A stretch of DNA of 64,000 nt. Origin: Orobanche coerulescens (Eukaryota > Streptophyta > Magnoliopsida > Lamiales > Orobanchaceae). The translations under genes and the position numbers were made by a program. Shown in pieces: positions 1 to 11,751 of this stretch. The stretch lies in NCBI GenBank assembly GCA_033398695.1, contig CM065801.1, forward strand, positions 6,572,001 to 6,636,000. Reading direction: 5' to 3'. The stretch's first letter is position 1. Every line of letters begins with the position of its first letter. A model generated the notes under the pieces. That model searched no databases. It saw nothing but the letters and a program-made list of their open reading frames with translations, and was not told where the DNA came from.

Positions 1-1289
1 ATCAAAATAACAAAGGAAATAAAAATCAAAAATATCAATTAGAGAATAATATAGTTCTTAGTTCCGTTATCCGCCGTTTCGAATTAATTCAAGTTTTATT
101 GCAGCACTTATCTCTTCTCTATCTCAGGAACTCCTATTCCGAATCCAACAACAAGCTCTGTTGATCCCAATTATTTCTTAAGTTTATTTAACTAAAACAA
201 GCTCTTTAGTTAAACATGTCTATGCGGTGGATTCAAAACAAGCTCTTCAAATCTCGCTCGCTAGATGCATTAAAAACCAAAATAATGAAATAGGCAAGAT
301 ATTAAGTTCATAAGCTCGACTTAAGGGATCTCGATTTTGTGTTACTCAATTGAGAAAATTCAATTGTTTGCTACTTGTGAAATTAAAATTGCAACAATTA
401 CGGATTACAACTCAATTTCTAGCATAAGACATAAAACCCCTAATCTAGTGGCCAAACCAAATCAAGAAATTATATGGCATAGTAGTTAATTCAATAACAC
501 AAAAGTAATTCAAGAGATTTCGAGTTGAGAGTACGCTACGGGATTAAAACATGAATAATTCAAATACGGTTTCAAACTTTACTAAGAACTAGAATAGAAA
601 ATTAGCCGGACATGTTGGCTTTAGAAAACAGCAAATTATTAATAGACATAAGAAGAAAGAAAATCAAACGATGTATTCTTCTTCCTCGCACGTCGGAAAT
701 GGCTCGGCTTGCTCCGGTGAGAATTTTGGCTCGGTCCTCCTTCTTTCCTGCTCCAGCCGATATGCTGATAATGATGATAATAATCTCAGCCCCTCCTCCT
801 TTTATAATAATCCTTTATCTATTAGTTTCCTCCTTTAATTGGATCTCCTTCCTTCTTATCCTTCTTGAGTTTCAATTCCCTTGGAGTCTTTCTTTCCAAA
901 TCTATTCAAATTCCTTTTCCCATCCTAGGGGCCGATTATTGCCTTGTGGAACTGATTGAGGCAGTTTGGAGTCGTTTCTTGGGCCCCAAGTAAGATTATT
1001 TTTAAAACAAGGCCGACACTGGGTCACCGAACTGGCACTGGGCCTCCCAGTGTCGCGCAGCAGTTTCTTCATTAAAGCTCAAATCACCTTGGCTTGGTCC
1101 GTTTGATGGCCCAAATTATTCCTCGAGCTTAAAAACTCCATCAAACACCTAAATTAAACAACAAATTGCCAAGTGAAGTAAATTGCATTCAAAATATAAA
1201 TAGGTAGAAAATAACCAAGTGTGCCAACATAAAATTCATTAAAACCTTATAATTAACAATGATTTTAGCACACTATTTTAGTCCTATAA
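1..1289 (-). mobile_element. Ty3/gypsy LTR (Tat/Athila-like), truncated by window edge
   Basis: The minus strand of this block matches the plus-strand LTR at 57781-59270 over nearly its whole length, including the segments with TAGTGTGCTAAAATC near the start and the GGGGTCAACAGAGCTTG-type stretch further in. The LTR start reads TTATAGGAC here against TGATAGGAC in the other copy, so the terminal TG is mutated or lost. The internal region, if any, lies left of the window, so a 5' LTR and a solo LTR cannot be told apart. It abuts the copia-1 coding sequence directly, which suggests insertion into that element. Confidence 0.8.
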
Positions 1290-2712
1290 AAATAGCTGGA
1301 TATCTCGAATAGTGTATACCATGATTGATGGTGTGTTTTAAGTATCTCAACACTCTTGTCAATGTGGTCCAATGATCCTTTCCTTGATTATTCGTAAACC
1401 GACTCAATTTACTAATAAAATATGCTATGTCTGGCCTTGTACAATTTACTAAGTACATTAGGCTTCCAATTATCCTAGCATATTTTTTTTGTGATATGGG
1501 TTCTCCTCGATTTTTGGCTAAGTGTAAACTTAAGTCAACATGTGTCTTAGCCGGAGGTAGATCGTAAGCCTTGAATTTCTTAAGCACATTCTCAACATAG
1601 TGAGATTTTGATAAGACTATTCCATCGGGTGTTCTGGAGATCTTGATTCCTAGAATCACATCGGCTAATCCCATATCCTTCATGTCTAAGTTCTTCTTTA
1701 ACATTTCCTTAGTGCCTATGATGATTTTATTATTGCTACCCATAATTAGCATATCATCAACGTAGAGACACACGATGACAAAATTATCAGATGTACCTTT
1801 GATGTACACACATTTATCACATTCATTGATTTTGAAACCATTTGACATCATTACTTGGTCAAATTTCTAATGCCATTGTTTGGGTGCTTGCTTAAGTCCA
1901 TATGAAGACTTAACAAGTTTACAAACTTTGTTTTCTTGGCCGGGAACCACGAACCCTTCGGGTTGTTCCATATAAATTTCATCTTCTAAATCTCCATTTA
2001 GCAAGGCCGTTTTTACATCCATTTGGTGTATCTCAAGATTGTATAATGCTTCTATTGCAAGTAGCGTTCTAATGGATGTAATCCGAGTAACTGGTGAGTA
2101 TGTATCAAAGTAATCATACCCTTCCTTTTGTTTGTAACCTTTGGCTACCAAACGTGCTTTGTATTTGTCAATAGATTTATCGCCTTTGTATTTCTTCTTG
2201 AGAATCCACTTGCAACCTAAAGGTTTATTTCCCGGAGGAAGATCAACAATATGCCAAGTGTGATTGTTCAAGATTGACTCGATTTCACTATTAATAGGTT
2301 CTTGCCATAGATCGGCATCGGAACCAGACAATGCTTCCTTGATTGTCTTTGGTTCATCTTCTAAAGAGTAGACTACAAATTCCGGACCAAGGGTTTTTGC
2401 AGTTTTTATTCTTCTTCCTCGCCTTGGTTGCGGTGTTGGTCCATTACTATTTGGCGGGATTTCATCATAAGTCCTCTTTTTCGAACTTATGTCATTCTTT
2501 TCTTTCTTAGGGAATATAGTTTCAAAAAATATGGCATTTCTTGATTCTATGATCATTCCCTCATTTATATCGGGTACTTCCGATCTGTGTACCAAAAATC
2601 GGTACACACTACTATTATTTGCATATCCTATGAAAATGCAATCAACCATTTTTGGTCCTATTTTTACTTGCTTGGGTTTTGGTACTTCAACTTTTGCTAA
2701 GCACCCCCACAC
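1290..2712 (-). pseudogene. copia-1 reverse transcriptase (broken)
   Basis: The minus-strand frame from 2712 to 1867 shows the copia RT entry: LGCKWILKKKYKGD, then YKARLVAKGYKQKEGYDY, TYSPVTRITSIRTLLAI and MDVKTALLNGDLEDEIYM, ending in SSYGLKQAPKQWH. A stop and frame change near 1860 separate it from the second half (1851-1290), which carries the catalytic YVDDMLIMG box and the KYARIIGSLMYL and RPDIAYFISKLSRF blocks. In an active element this enzyme copies the RNA genome in cytoplasmic particles. The last residues before the gypsy LTR are already LTR-derived, so RNase H is absent. Confidence 0.9.
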
Positions 2713-3313
2713 TTTTAAGTATTTATAGGACGACTTCCTTCCTTTACATAATTCATATGGAGTTTTATCTTGCTTTTTTTGGGTAATTTATTCAAAATTT
2801 TATTAGCCGAAAGAATAGCTTCTCCCCACATGTTAAGTGATAGGCCCGAGCTTATCAACATAGCATTCATCATTTTCTTCAATATTCTATTCTTTCGTTC
2901 TGCAACACCATTCGATTGGGTGCATAAGGTGCAATCGTTTGGTGAATAATGCCATTTTCACGACAATATTCTTCAAAAGGTGCAACATCTTCACCACATC
3001 GATCACTTCGAATCATTTTGATTTTGGTATTGAGTTGATTTTCAACTTCTTTTTTGTATGTTTTTAAAGCTTCGAATGCTTCGTCTTTGCTTCTCAAAAG
3101 ATACACATAACAAAATCTTGTGCAATCATCTATAAAAATTATAAAATAATTCTTTCCACCTCTTGTTTGCACAAGTTTTAAATCGCATAGATCGGTGTGA
3201 ATCAATTCAAGAGGTTTTGTCGATCTTTCCACTGAATGAAAATGATATTTTGCCATTTTTGCTTCAACACATATTTCACACCTTTTGTATCGATCGAAAG
3301 TCATTTTTGGCAA
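2713..3313 (-). pseudogene. copia-1 integrase core (broken)
   Basis: The frame from 3313 to 2879 contains the GAG-pre-integrase end ([18 protein letters not shown]), then the integrase core beginning [12 protein letters not shown], with [17 protein letters not shown] and [22 protein letters not shown]. The core is therefore recognisable with its first two acidic positions. The usual DRGGEF segment reads DRCGED, a substitution at a normally conserved glycine. Frame is lost near 2880, and the C-terminal integrase region (2870-2713) is only traceable in pieces, such as a WGCLAKVEVPKPKQVKIGPK-type block opening the RT frame. Confidence 0.85.
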
Positions 3314-3358
3314 TAAATCTAAATTTACTAAACGACGTAGTATATTTAGATTTGCATA

Positions 3359-4695
3359 TCATAATCTATCATGCCATAAATTAGGAGACTCAACCAAATA
3401 AACAACTTTATCGTTTATTTCATTATCACCACGTACATTGATAGCATTAAGTTTGAAAAGGCCATTATCTATGTAGCCTTTTCCGATAAATTGACCATTC
3501 TTGGTTATTACAACTTTATCTGCTTCAAACACTAGCCTAAATCCGGCTTTGCTCAATGCTGAGCCAGACACAAGATTCTTACGGATGTCCGGAACATGTA
3601 GCACATTCTTGAGCATCATTTTCAAACTCGACGTCATCTTGAGTATAACCTCTCCAGTTCCGACAACATTTGAGGCAGCGGAGTTTCCCATGTACAACTT
3701 TCTTTCCTCGGTGATGGGCTCGTAGAAGGAGAACATGGCTTTATCGGCACAAATGTGTTTGGTAGCGCCGGTGTCCACCCACCATCCAACTGGAATACCA
3801 ACCATGTTGACTTCATCTACAACTGCACACAGATCAAGACTGGACAAATCGACGGGCACATACTTATTTTCAATAACATTTGCTTGATCTCTCTTCTTGT
3901 CCTTCTTTGGTTTGCGGCAATTTTTCGCCATATGCCCGAATTTGCCGCAGTTGTAGCATTCTCCTTTGATCTTCTTTTGATTCTTCGAGTCTTGTCTCTT
4001 CCCGTTAAATTTCCGCTTTTTGTTGTGGCTTGACTCGACGAGATTTGCTTTTGCCTCCATAGATGACTTGTTCATCTTGACATCGGTCTTCCGATTGTCT
4101 TCTTCGATCCTCGGTCGCACAATAAGATCTTCAAGGCCTATTTCCCTGTGCTTGTGCTTGAGGTAGTTTTTGAAATCCTTCCACATCGAGGGCAACTTAT
4201 CGATTATGGCAGCAACTTGAAAAGATTCAGACAGACTCATTCCTTTTGCCAAAATGTCGTGCAGGATCAACTGTATTTCCTGCACTTGCTCAAGAACAGT
4301 TTTGTTGTCCACCATCTTGAAGTCGAGAAAACAACCCACGATGAACTTCTTCAAACCGGCATCCTCTGTTTTATATTATGTCTCCAATGAGTCCCACAAC
4401 TCTTTGGACGTTTTGATTGTGGAATAAACACTGTAAAGTGTATCATCCAGCCCATTCGGAATATAGTTTCGACATAAGAAGTCGTTGTGATGCCATGCAT
4501 CCAATGTCGTGCGTTTCTGGGTGTCAGTTTCATCATCCCCCACAACAGGAGGAGATTCAGAAAGAAAGAGACAGAGGTTGAGAGTAGTAAGGTAGAACAG
4601 CATTTTTGATTGCCAACGTTTGAATCATTACCTGAAAACTTCTCGGGTTTCTCGGCATGGGCAGGAGCATGAACATTGTTGCTTGACGACGCCAT
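3359..4695 (-). pseudogene. copia-1 gag and protease (frameshifted)
   Basis: Gag starts at the ATG at 4695-4693 (MASSSNNVHAPAHAEKPEKF). A frameshift near 4610 moves the reading into a frame encoding KMLFYLTTLNLCLFLSE and, further on, DAWHHNDFLCRNYIPNGLDD. A second shift near 4370 leads to the long frame down to 3359. That frame contains the nucleocapsid knuckle [14 protein letters not shown] and the protease motif [12 protein letters not shown], whose DTG is the aspartic catalytic triplet. It ends at a stop within the LWHDRL block that precedes the zinc-binding part of integrase. UBN2-type copia gag is the family; the breaks rule out a functional polyprotein. Confidence 0.88.
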
Positions 4696-4724
4696 CTTCC
4701 ATAGAAAAATTTCGTCCTACGATT

Positions 4725-5227
4725 GTTGTTGTAGATGCTGTAGAAAATGACGAATGATGCAAAACCGAGGCAAGAGTTGGACTCTCTCTTCGTAAGACGA
4801 AAATGCAAAGTGCGCCTACGAAGCGCCCGTTGCGACAAGTGCGACGTGCACGTGCACGTGCTCGGATCGGACTCGGACTCGGACTCGGCACCTTCCGAGT
4901 AGGATTCGGATTTTAGCCTTAAAGGTTAATTAAAGCCAATTAGGGTGCACCATAATGGAGCACACTTGATTGCTCCTTTATGGTGGAAAGTACTTTATAA
5001 ATAGCTCAACTTTTTCTTGTTTTTCCAATGTGGGATGAGATTCCACACCACATTCCCAACTATTAAATGGCTTAGCTTTGTGCATTAATTACTCATTCAT
5101 TTCTTAATGAAATTGAACAAGTAAATACACTAAATTAATCTACACAAAATGTAGATTCCAAATATATCATTTAATGTCATTAATTACTATAGTTAATTAT
5201 GGTATTAATTAAGCTATTTTTCCAACA
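4725..5227 (-). repeat. copia-1 5' LTR (inner boundary approximate)
   Basis: The minus strand opens TGTTGGAAAAATAG at 5227 and carries a TATTTATAAAG promoter-like box near 4990-5000, followed by a GAGTCC-repeat tract around 4864-4890. The inner boundary is uncertain: no clear tRNA-Met primer-binding site is visible before the gag ATG at 4695, so the end is placed at a CA near 4725 only by rule. No second copy exists in the window for comparison. Confidence 0.55.
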
Positions 5228-5681
5228 GATTTGTTGCATGATCATAAGCCCTTCCATAGAATTCCCTATATGATTTCAAATGAGACATTTCTCATTATAT
5301 ATTTGTTTTGCTATGACTATAAATAAGACTCACGGTCAATCTCTCCTGAATGTTGTCTCTATCTTCACTAACTTATCTCCAACCATGATCAGTTTTACAT
5401 AGAAATAAACATAGTCACTAGCAGGAAGGGGCTGAATCTTTTAATCTGTGATAGGACGCAGAGACATACGATACAACGACTAATGTTATGTATAAAGAAG
5501 CATGAGACAATTTTTGAGGTGCTTTTTAAGTAAAATAACTTTAACTTATAATATGTTTCAAATTGTCATAATTTATGAGTAGTTTGTTGATTCAATTATT
5601 ACATTAAGTTCAGTGATATTCTTTTTTCAGGTTGTTGATAGAGAAGTGAAAACCTTCTCCTTCACCGATATTTCTATTGTT

Positions 5682-6167
5682 CATTTTTCATATTTGTATC
5701 ACTTATTTTTAATAAATGTAGTAATAATATGCAGTTCTTTTTTTTATTTATTAAATAATATTTTTTTAAAAGACCCCATCTGAATGATCAAAAGAATACA
5801 GAAAACATAAAAATCGAAAATCATATAGCATTCGAGCATCTTGAGTTCTTCCATTCTTTGAATATTCGAAAGTTCAAAACACAGAGTAGTTCGCTGAAGG
5901 TTTAAGTTTTGCAAGTGCTGCTAACTTAAACTAGGAAGTCGTGTATCTTAGAGACGATTGCCAAGAACCGTTAGCACTTTGTACGGGTCAATTTCGTCTT
6001 ATGGAGATAGTATCCAATACTAGTCTCGACACTTCAGCTCAAGAAAACCATCAGATTCACGGCCAATTCCATCTAACACATTTTTCACATTTGTATCACT
6101 TATTTTTAATAAATGTAGTAATAATACGCAGTTCATTATTTTATTTATTAAATAATATTTTTTTTCT
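5682..6167 (+). repeat. Pair of ~85-bp direct repeats
   Basis: Positions 5682-5768 and 6079-6167 share a nearly identical block built around TTGTATCACTTATTTTTAAT, then AAATGTAGTAATAAT and ATTTATTAAATAATATTTTT. They are in the same orientation about 397 bp apart. The separating sequence is unique. This could be a local duplication or a non-autonomous element's repeats; no target duplication was found. Confidence 0.6.
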
Positions 6168-6714
6168 ATTCTTAATTTTAAATGCAATCGTCCGCATATA
6201 TGCCCGTGGAATTTCAACCGATTACAAACTAGTATTTAAAAAAAAAAACGAGAAGAAGAAAAAACAGTAATCAAATAGCTCCAAAAAAATCCCATAAAGA
6301 AGTTGTTGGGTTGCGCTTTTTCTCCTACCATGCCATTGATATTTTCTAGCTGTCACAAGTTACGTATACACAATCAAATCATATGTGGCACTATGGTAAA
6401 TTTATATCGCATCAACTCTTATACCATTGTACCAAAACACTTTAGATCGTTCATTTATGACTATCAAATTGGTGAGATTTTTCTTTAGTATTATGAGGCA
6501 TTATTCAATCCGTGCGATGCACGGTCTTTAGTTGAATATTTATGTATTTTATACGTAATGTTGGGACAAACGGTTGAATGAGCGGATGACGGAATTTAAA
6601 TGCTTTTTAGAGAAATTTATATATTTTTTTTATTGTTGTCCTTTTATTTTAATCTATGAAATTAGTTATATGAAATGAGGCTTTACTAACTCGTATGTTG
6701 CTCCGGAGTTGTTT

Positions 6715-7005
6715 TTAGTTTATTCAACCCGTGCGATGCACCGATTGTATCTAAGATTTCATAGCTAAAATTTAACCATCTTGGAATTTATACTATCATT
6801 TAAAAGTTCATTTTAATCACCTTGTGGATTAAAAGGTGCATTTGCATTGTGATATTTATCATAACTTTTGTATTTAAATTAGTTTATTGTTATTTACATT
6901 AAAAGTTACAATTAAAATAGTCTCTTCATATATTTACAATTAAAAATTACAATTAAATTCCCTTTCCACATTAAATTAAGGGGGATAAGTATTATATAGT
7001 ATAGA
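6715..7005 (-). mobile_element. Helitron-like non-autonomous fragment (tentative)
   Basis: On the minus strand the block begins TCTATACTATATAATAC at 7005, which resembles plant Helitron 5' ends, preceded by A. It finishes with a GTGCATCGCAC hairpin (about 6730) followed after about 12 nt by CTAA at 6718-6715, close to the CTRR rule. The hairpin stem is short and the base after CTAA is A rather than the expected T, so the assignment is weak. Confidence 0.35.
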
Positions 7006-7840
7006 TATGAGTCTTACTAATTTTTTCTATTTTCTTTTACATTTCTTGAATGGAGACAGGTGGGTCCCCCCCCCTTGTCGCCGCCACCGTTAATTGTATA
7101 TAAATTGAAAAAAATAAAAATATAAAGAATATTCTATTTATGTATGTACACAAATTAAGAATACAATCTTCAAAAAATATATTTGTTCAAAGTATTTCGA
7201 AAAATCCCACTCTCTCTCTCTTTTTGTAATATTACATAAGTCTCTCACTAACAATAACGAAACCTTGTACATAAATACTACAATAATCTTGAATGTGCAT
7301 ACAATATGTCGAAACTCTCTGCGGGCAGTTTCTTACACGCACCCGTCGTTCTTGTCTCGATTATTTATCTTATAAGAAATCTTCAATTTATCTCTAATGA
7401 TTGGTTTTTGTAATTTGGTGTAGTGAGATGCATGCATAGGACCATATTGACAAAATTCCTTGCCCTAACTTTCACACGGTTAAGACTTACTAGGATTAAT
7501 TATAGTACATAGTATTCAAACACAGTGTGATGTGTTTTTTTTTACTGTTGACTTGCATGCATAGTTCCTAACAACTTGAATGTAATGTATATCCCATAAT
7601 TAGGAAGCTAAATTGATTTAGTGGTGGAAGAGTACAATTCGTAAATTACATATAAATCGGACAAAATTAGCAATTACCAACAACCACATTAATTCAGCCA
7701 TATATGTAATTATCACAATGATTGTCTCAATACCTCAAAATTTCTAGGATTTTTTTTTTCTTCTTTTTTTTTTTTTCTTTTTTTGGGGTTGTTTGCACCT
7801 TTCACATGTAGTGTTGCTCCTTTTACTCATGTATGCATGT

Positions 7841-8160
7841 TTCTATTGATAATCTATTTGTGGGATGATATTGGTGTAGCACAAACGCGATTTACATAAA
7901 TATAGAAAATCGAGGAAGATCGAGCTGACCTCGGTCGGTCATTTTTAGGTTTTTTTTGGATTTTTATCTGTATGTTTCGAGTTCCAATTTAAAGAAAATT
8001 TCTATTGATAATCTATTTGTGGGAAGATATTCATGTAGCACAAACGCGATTTACATAAATATTGAAAACCGAGGAAGATCGAGCTAACCTCGGTCGGTCA
8101 TTTTTAGTTTTTTTTTTTTTCGGATTTTTACCTGTATGGTTCGAGTTCCAATTTAAAGAG
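7841..8160 (+). repeat. Tandem duplication, two ~159-bp units
   Basis: Units 7841-7999 and 8000-8160 both begin TTCTATTGATAATCTATTTG. They share the blocks GCACAAACGCGATTTACATA and GACCTCGGTCGGTCATTTTT (AACCTCGGTCGGTC in unit 2) and end at GTTCGAGTTCCAATTTAAAG. Differences are a few substitutions and the length of a T-run. Confidence 0.85.
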
Positions 8161-8448
8161 AGAAAGACTAAACGGTTTTCTATACCTTTTTTTTTTGGAA
8201 TTTTCGGGTTCTTTCTAGTATATACACAAACATCGGGTTTAGTTCGGGCCTTGGGTATTCCATCAGTAAAAATTGAGACCGAATCAAAAAATTTAACCTC
8301 GCTTCGACATTTCTCGGTCTGGATAATTTTGGAGGCAAAATCGAGTGACTTCGGTCCGGTTCTGCCGTCGGATCGGTTTTTTCGGGTTTCAGATATAAAA
8401 TGTTCAGCCCTATATACAAGTATTAAAAATTGGGTAAAGTTGACAGAT

Positions 8449-8905
8449 CACTACCAAAAAAAGTACTTTAGCCGACGACCCGAAAAAAAACGGCCGACGA
8501 CTTTAAAGTGTCGTCGGCTAAACTCTGCACTTTAGCCGACGACTCGGGTTGCCATCGGCTAAAGGGTTTTAGCCGACGACTTGGTTTAGGTCGTCGGCTA
8601 AAGTGCAAAATAGTTGTCGGCTATAGTAAAGATGTTTAGCCGACGATCGAGATAACGTTTAGCCGACGGAAAAAAAAAAAAAAACGTTTTAGCCGACGAC
8701 TTGATCTCGGTCGTCGGCTAAACCTTTTCCCAAAAAAAAAAAAAGGTTTTAGCCGACGACCCAGATCAAGTCGTTGGCTAAAACCCTTTCTCAAAAAAAA
8801 ATCACATTTTAGCCGACGACAAGATCTAGGCCGTCGGCTAAAGCCTTTCGAAAATAAAAAATGGCGTTTAGCCGACGACCTAGATCAAGTCGTCGGCTAA
8901 ACCTC
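8449..8905 (+). repeat. CACTA 5' terminal inverted repeat and subterminal repeat array
   Basis: After the CACTACC terminus, about a dozen copies of TTTAGCCGACGAC or its complement GTCGTCGGCTAAA follow, mostly as inverted pairs around short spacers, with A-runs between pairs. In En/Spm elements such motifs bind the small transposase subunit; binding here is inferred. Degenerate units (CATCGGCTAAA, GTTGGCTAAA) occur. Confidence 0.9.
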
Positions 8906-9287
8906 CAAGTGAAAATTATATATAGTTCAGGGAACACCAACCCAATCTTGCCCCTCTCCCCGCTAAAGAGCACATTTCTATTCCCGATCCTGTCAGTTAT
9001 TCCCGAAAAAAGCTTGTGAGTTGCTACTTTGAGTTGTGCTAGCTGGAGTGACGAAGGTTTCTACCGGTTGTTATAATCACCATTTCGGTTAAGGTACGTA
9101 TTTTATTATATTTTTTATTGTGATTTCAAAACTTTGTATTATTCATTTTACATTCGATAGCTTTTATGTAAAACGATTAAGTTTTATGATGATAATCATT
9201 ATGATTAATTGTTTGTTGTGATTTCATTTATAATTTGAACAATATTAGTTAGTTGGATTAATATTGGAAAATGTATACATTTTCAGG

Positions 9288-10462
9288 ATGGACAAGAGTT
9301 GGATTGGGTTACGAAAATGGGATCCAAGTGTAATGGATGGGATGAAGCAATTTATGAGATTTGTAAAAGAGCACGACAGTGGTAATACGTTGCACTACTG
9401 TCCGTGTAATAAATGTAGATGTCGCAGTGATATGTTTCGTTTTCCATTTGATGAGGTCTGGGAACACCTAAAGAAGAATGGTTTTTGGAGTAAATATACA
9501 TGTTGGATATACCACGGTGAAGCACCGAATTCTGTTATTCCGTATGATCACGAACAATTTAGTGGTAATGACGGGTTCACCGATCCGAAGAGGAGGTTGA
9601 TTGATGATGTGTTTGGTTTTTCCGAGACGTTTGTACCAACTGAGCCAATCCCACGACCCCGTAGACCGTTGCCTTGCAATACTGCTGGGCTTGACAGGTA
9701 CAACAAGCTAATTCAACTCCAATGCACTCTCTATACCTGTGGTGTAACATGACTGTTCTTGATTGTGTCATGGAAACGATGAGATTAAAGGTGGAAAACA
9801 AATCATCCATCAAGTCTGTAGATGATTACTTGGAGCTTACGAGTAATATGCTTCCACAGGGTCATCATCTTCCCAATACATATTCAAAAATGAGACGAAT
9901 TTTGAAAGATCTTGGTCTTTCCTACATTAAGATCCACGTCTGCATGTATGATTGTGTTCTATTCTGGGGGCATCCTAATGAAGACCTCACGAGATGTCCT
10001 GTATGTGATACAGAGAGATATAGGATCACTCCTTCTGGAAAAGAGAAACCGGTGAAGGTACTTTGGTATTTTCCACTGAAGGACAGGTTGGAACGGCTTT
10101 TTATGTCTCCTCACACGGCAAAAGCAATGAGATGGCATGCCGAGCCGCGCACTAATGACAGGAATACTATGATACACCCTTCGGATGGAGAGGCGTGGAA
10201 GCATATAGATAGGGAGTATCCGAATTTTTCTTCAGATATCCGAAATGTGAGGCTCAGGATTGCATCTGATGGTTTCAACCCTTTTGGTAACATGAGTCTT
10301 TCATATACCATATGGCCTGTTGTAGTGATTCCTTACAATCTTCCTCCGTGGATGTGTATGTGGAAGGAGTTTAAATTAGAAACAATCGGAACTTCAGGTA
10401 TTTTTTTTAAATTCTGGAATATTATTAATATTAAAAATTCGGAATTTTTTATTCAAAAGTGA
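9288..10462 (+). pseudogene. CACTA TNP2-like transposase, truncated and frameshifted
   Basis: The ATG at 9288 lies just after a TTTCAG acceptor-like site, so a 5' leader intron is likely. The first frame (to 9752) shows the N-terminal transposase-associated domain (MDKSWIGLRKWDPSVM, HYCPCNKCRCR, WEHLKKNGFWSKYTCWIYHG). A frameshift near 9720 leads to a second frame with the opening of the Transposase_21 domain: SYIKIHVCMYDCVLFWG, CPVCDTERYRITPSG, KVLWYFPLKDRLERLFM and AMRWHAEPRTND. Then come the GEAWKHIDREYPNF and LRIASDGFNPFGNMSLSYT blocks, ending at VVVIPYNLPPWMCMWKEF. The remaining RNase H-like catalytic part that normally follows is missing. Cut-and-paste transposition by this copy is therefore not expected. 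Confidence 0.9.
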
Positions 10463-10903
10463 AAATAAATTGTTTTAATAAAAATAAAAACTAGAATATT
10501 ATTTTCCATAAAAAAAAATAAAAATCTGAATATTGTATTTTATTTATTAAAAAAACTGCTAGTATTTAATAAAAAATAATATTTCGATTTTATTTTTTTG
10601 AATTCTAAATATAAACTCGATTCTAAATAATATTTTTTTTTGAAGGCGACTAGCTTGACCAACACGACCAATCGTCTTTGGTCCATTGACCATCACAACG
10701 GGTTCTGGCGTTAGCCGAGTTGCGCACGAGGTCATTTCTTGATTCGTTGGACGCATTTGCCTACGTGACTCGAAAGCATATCTCGAATCATCCCGAGGAG
10801 CATGTAAGTCTTTTTTAATTTTATTTTGTTAATAAAATAAATGCCTTTGTATCAAACATTTAATGATATTGAAATATTTAAATTCAAATAAACTTACGAG
10901 CGA

Positions 10904-11401
10904 GTGCGGGAGGAGTCTCATATGATGCTTGCTCAGAATGCTCGGGAGCAGTATCCGGACTTAGTGGAGACCGACCTCGATTCTGCCATTGGACAGATCG
11001 ATCAGGCCGATCCTTATGTTCGCGCTAGGGTGTGGGGTACCGTCTACCCTCCTAGAGGTAGTCGGTACCGCACTAAGATGATGGGAGCCGAGGGTCACCA
11101 TGTATTGAAAGATACCCCCGGCTTCCAGCGCCCTCGCGGACGGGATGCACGGACTGCCTATCTCGAGGAGCAGTTGAGGGCGGAGAGGGAGCTCCGAGCT
11201 GAGAATGAAAGGAGGACTCAAACGCGGTTACAAGAGAGCGAGCAGAGGACTGAGTCGCGGTTAGAGAGTTTCCAGAGACATCAGCAGGCCATGATGGACT
11301 ATATGATGATGCTGACTCAGACCATTACTCAGGCTGGACTGCAGGCACCTGCTCCACCGCCTTCTCTCTTCTGGATGCACCCATCTTCACAAATTTCGTG
11401 A
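10904..11401 (+). pseudogene. CACTA-associated Ptta/En/Spm-type protein, C-terminal part
   Basis: The open frame reads MREESHMMLAQNAREQYPDL, then DSAIGQIDQADPYVRARVWG, and later a charged coiled-coil rich in E and R (TAYLEEQLRAERELRAENE). It ends in a QHH/M-rich tail and a proline stretch. Order and composition match the Transposase_24 (plant En/Spm) proteins that accompany TNP2. It begins mid-protein: a preceding exon-like segment (about 10735-10803, SLDAFAYVTRKHISNHPEEH) ends at GTAAG. Its ATG at 10904 is probably not the true start. Confidence 0.7.
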
Positions 11402-11751
11402 CGAGGATCTAGGGGATGGTGGTAATCCTTCTACTACTACATTTCGACATTTAGATGATTTTGGCAGTGGATTATAGTTGTGTTGTTGTAGTACTCTTGC
11501 ATATTTATATTTGTGTTACAATTGTGTAAGTGATTTTGTTGACGCTACTAGTATGTTGATGAAATTAATGTTCTTGAATGTGTTGTGCGTTGTGTTGCAT
11601 ATAATGTTGGGCATATTATTGATGGTATTAGTTGAATGTGTTGCGCGTTGATTGTTGTTGATAATGAGAGCTGGTGTATAAAAATTGCAGGTGCAAAAAA
11701 TACAGGTTTTGTGATCCCAAAATCTGAATTAATTTTTTTTTTTATATTAGG

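Larger units (their letters stand above)
1290..5227 (-). mobile_element. copia-1: Ty1/copia retrotransposon, 3' truncated
   Basis: Read on the minus strand, an LTR beginning TGTTGGAAAAATAG at 5227 is followed by gag with a CCHC knuckle, an aspartic protease, GAG-pre-integrase and integrase core, then reverse transcriptase. This is the Ty1/copia order. The RNase H end and 3' LTR are missing because the coding sequence runs straight into the gypsy LTR at about 1289. Several frameshifts and stops show that it is non-functional. Confidence 0.9.
5228..8448. other. AT-rich intergenic stretch without genes
   Basis: No credible coding sequence is seen. The stretch contains a dispersed direct repeat (5682-6167), two CCGTGCGATGCACGG-type palindromes (near 6511 and 6730), a Helitron-like fragment (6715-7005), a tandem duplication (7841-8160), and GGTTCGG-like low-complexity sequence up to the CACTA boundary. 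Confidence 0.6.

Noticed and set aside
8062..8535. 157-codon ORF spanning the CACTA left boundary
   Set aside because: It runs through low-complexity TTCGGG-like sequence, the duplicated unit and the transposon end, so it is composite by chance.
8460..8905. CRISPR-like regular repeats of GTCGTCGGCTAAA
   Set aside because: The copies occur in both orientations with irregular spacers inside CACTA termini; this is a plant subterminal repeat array.
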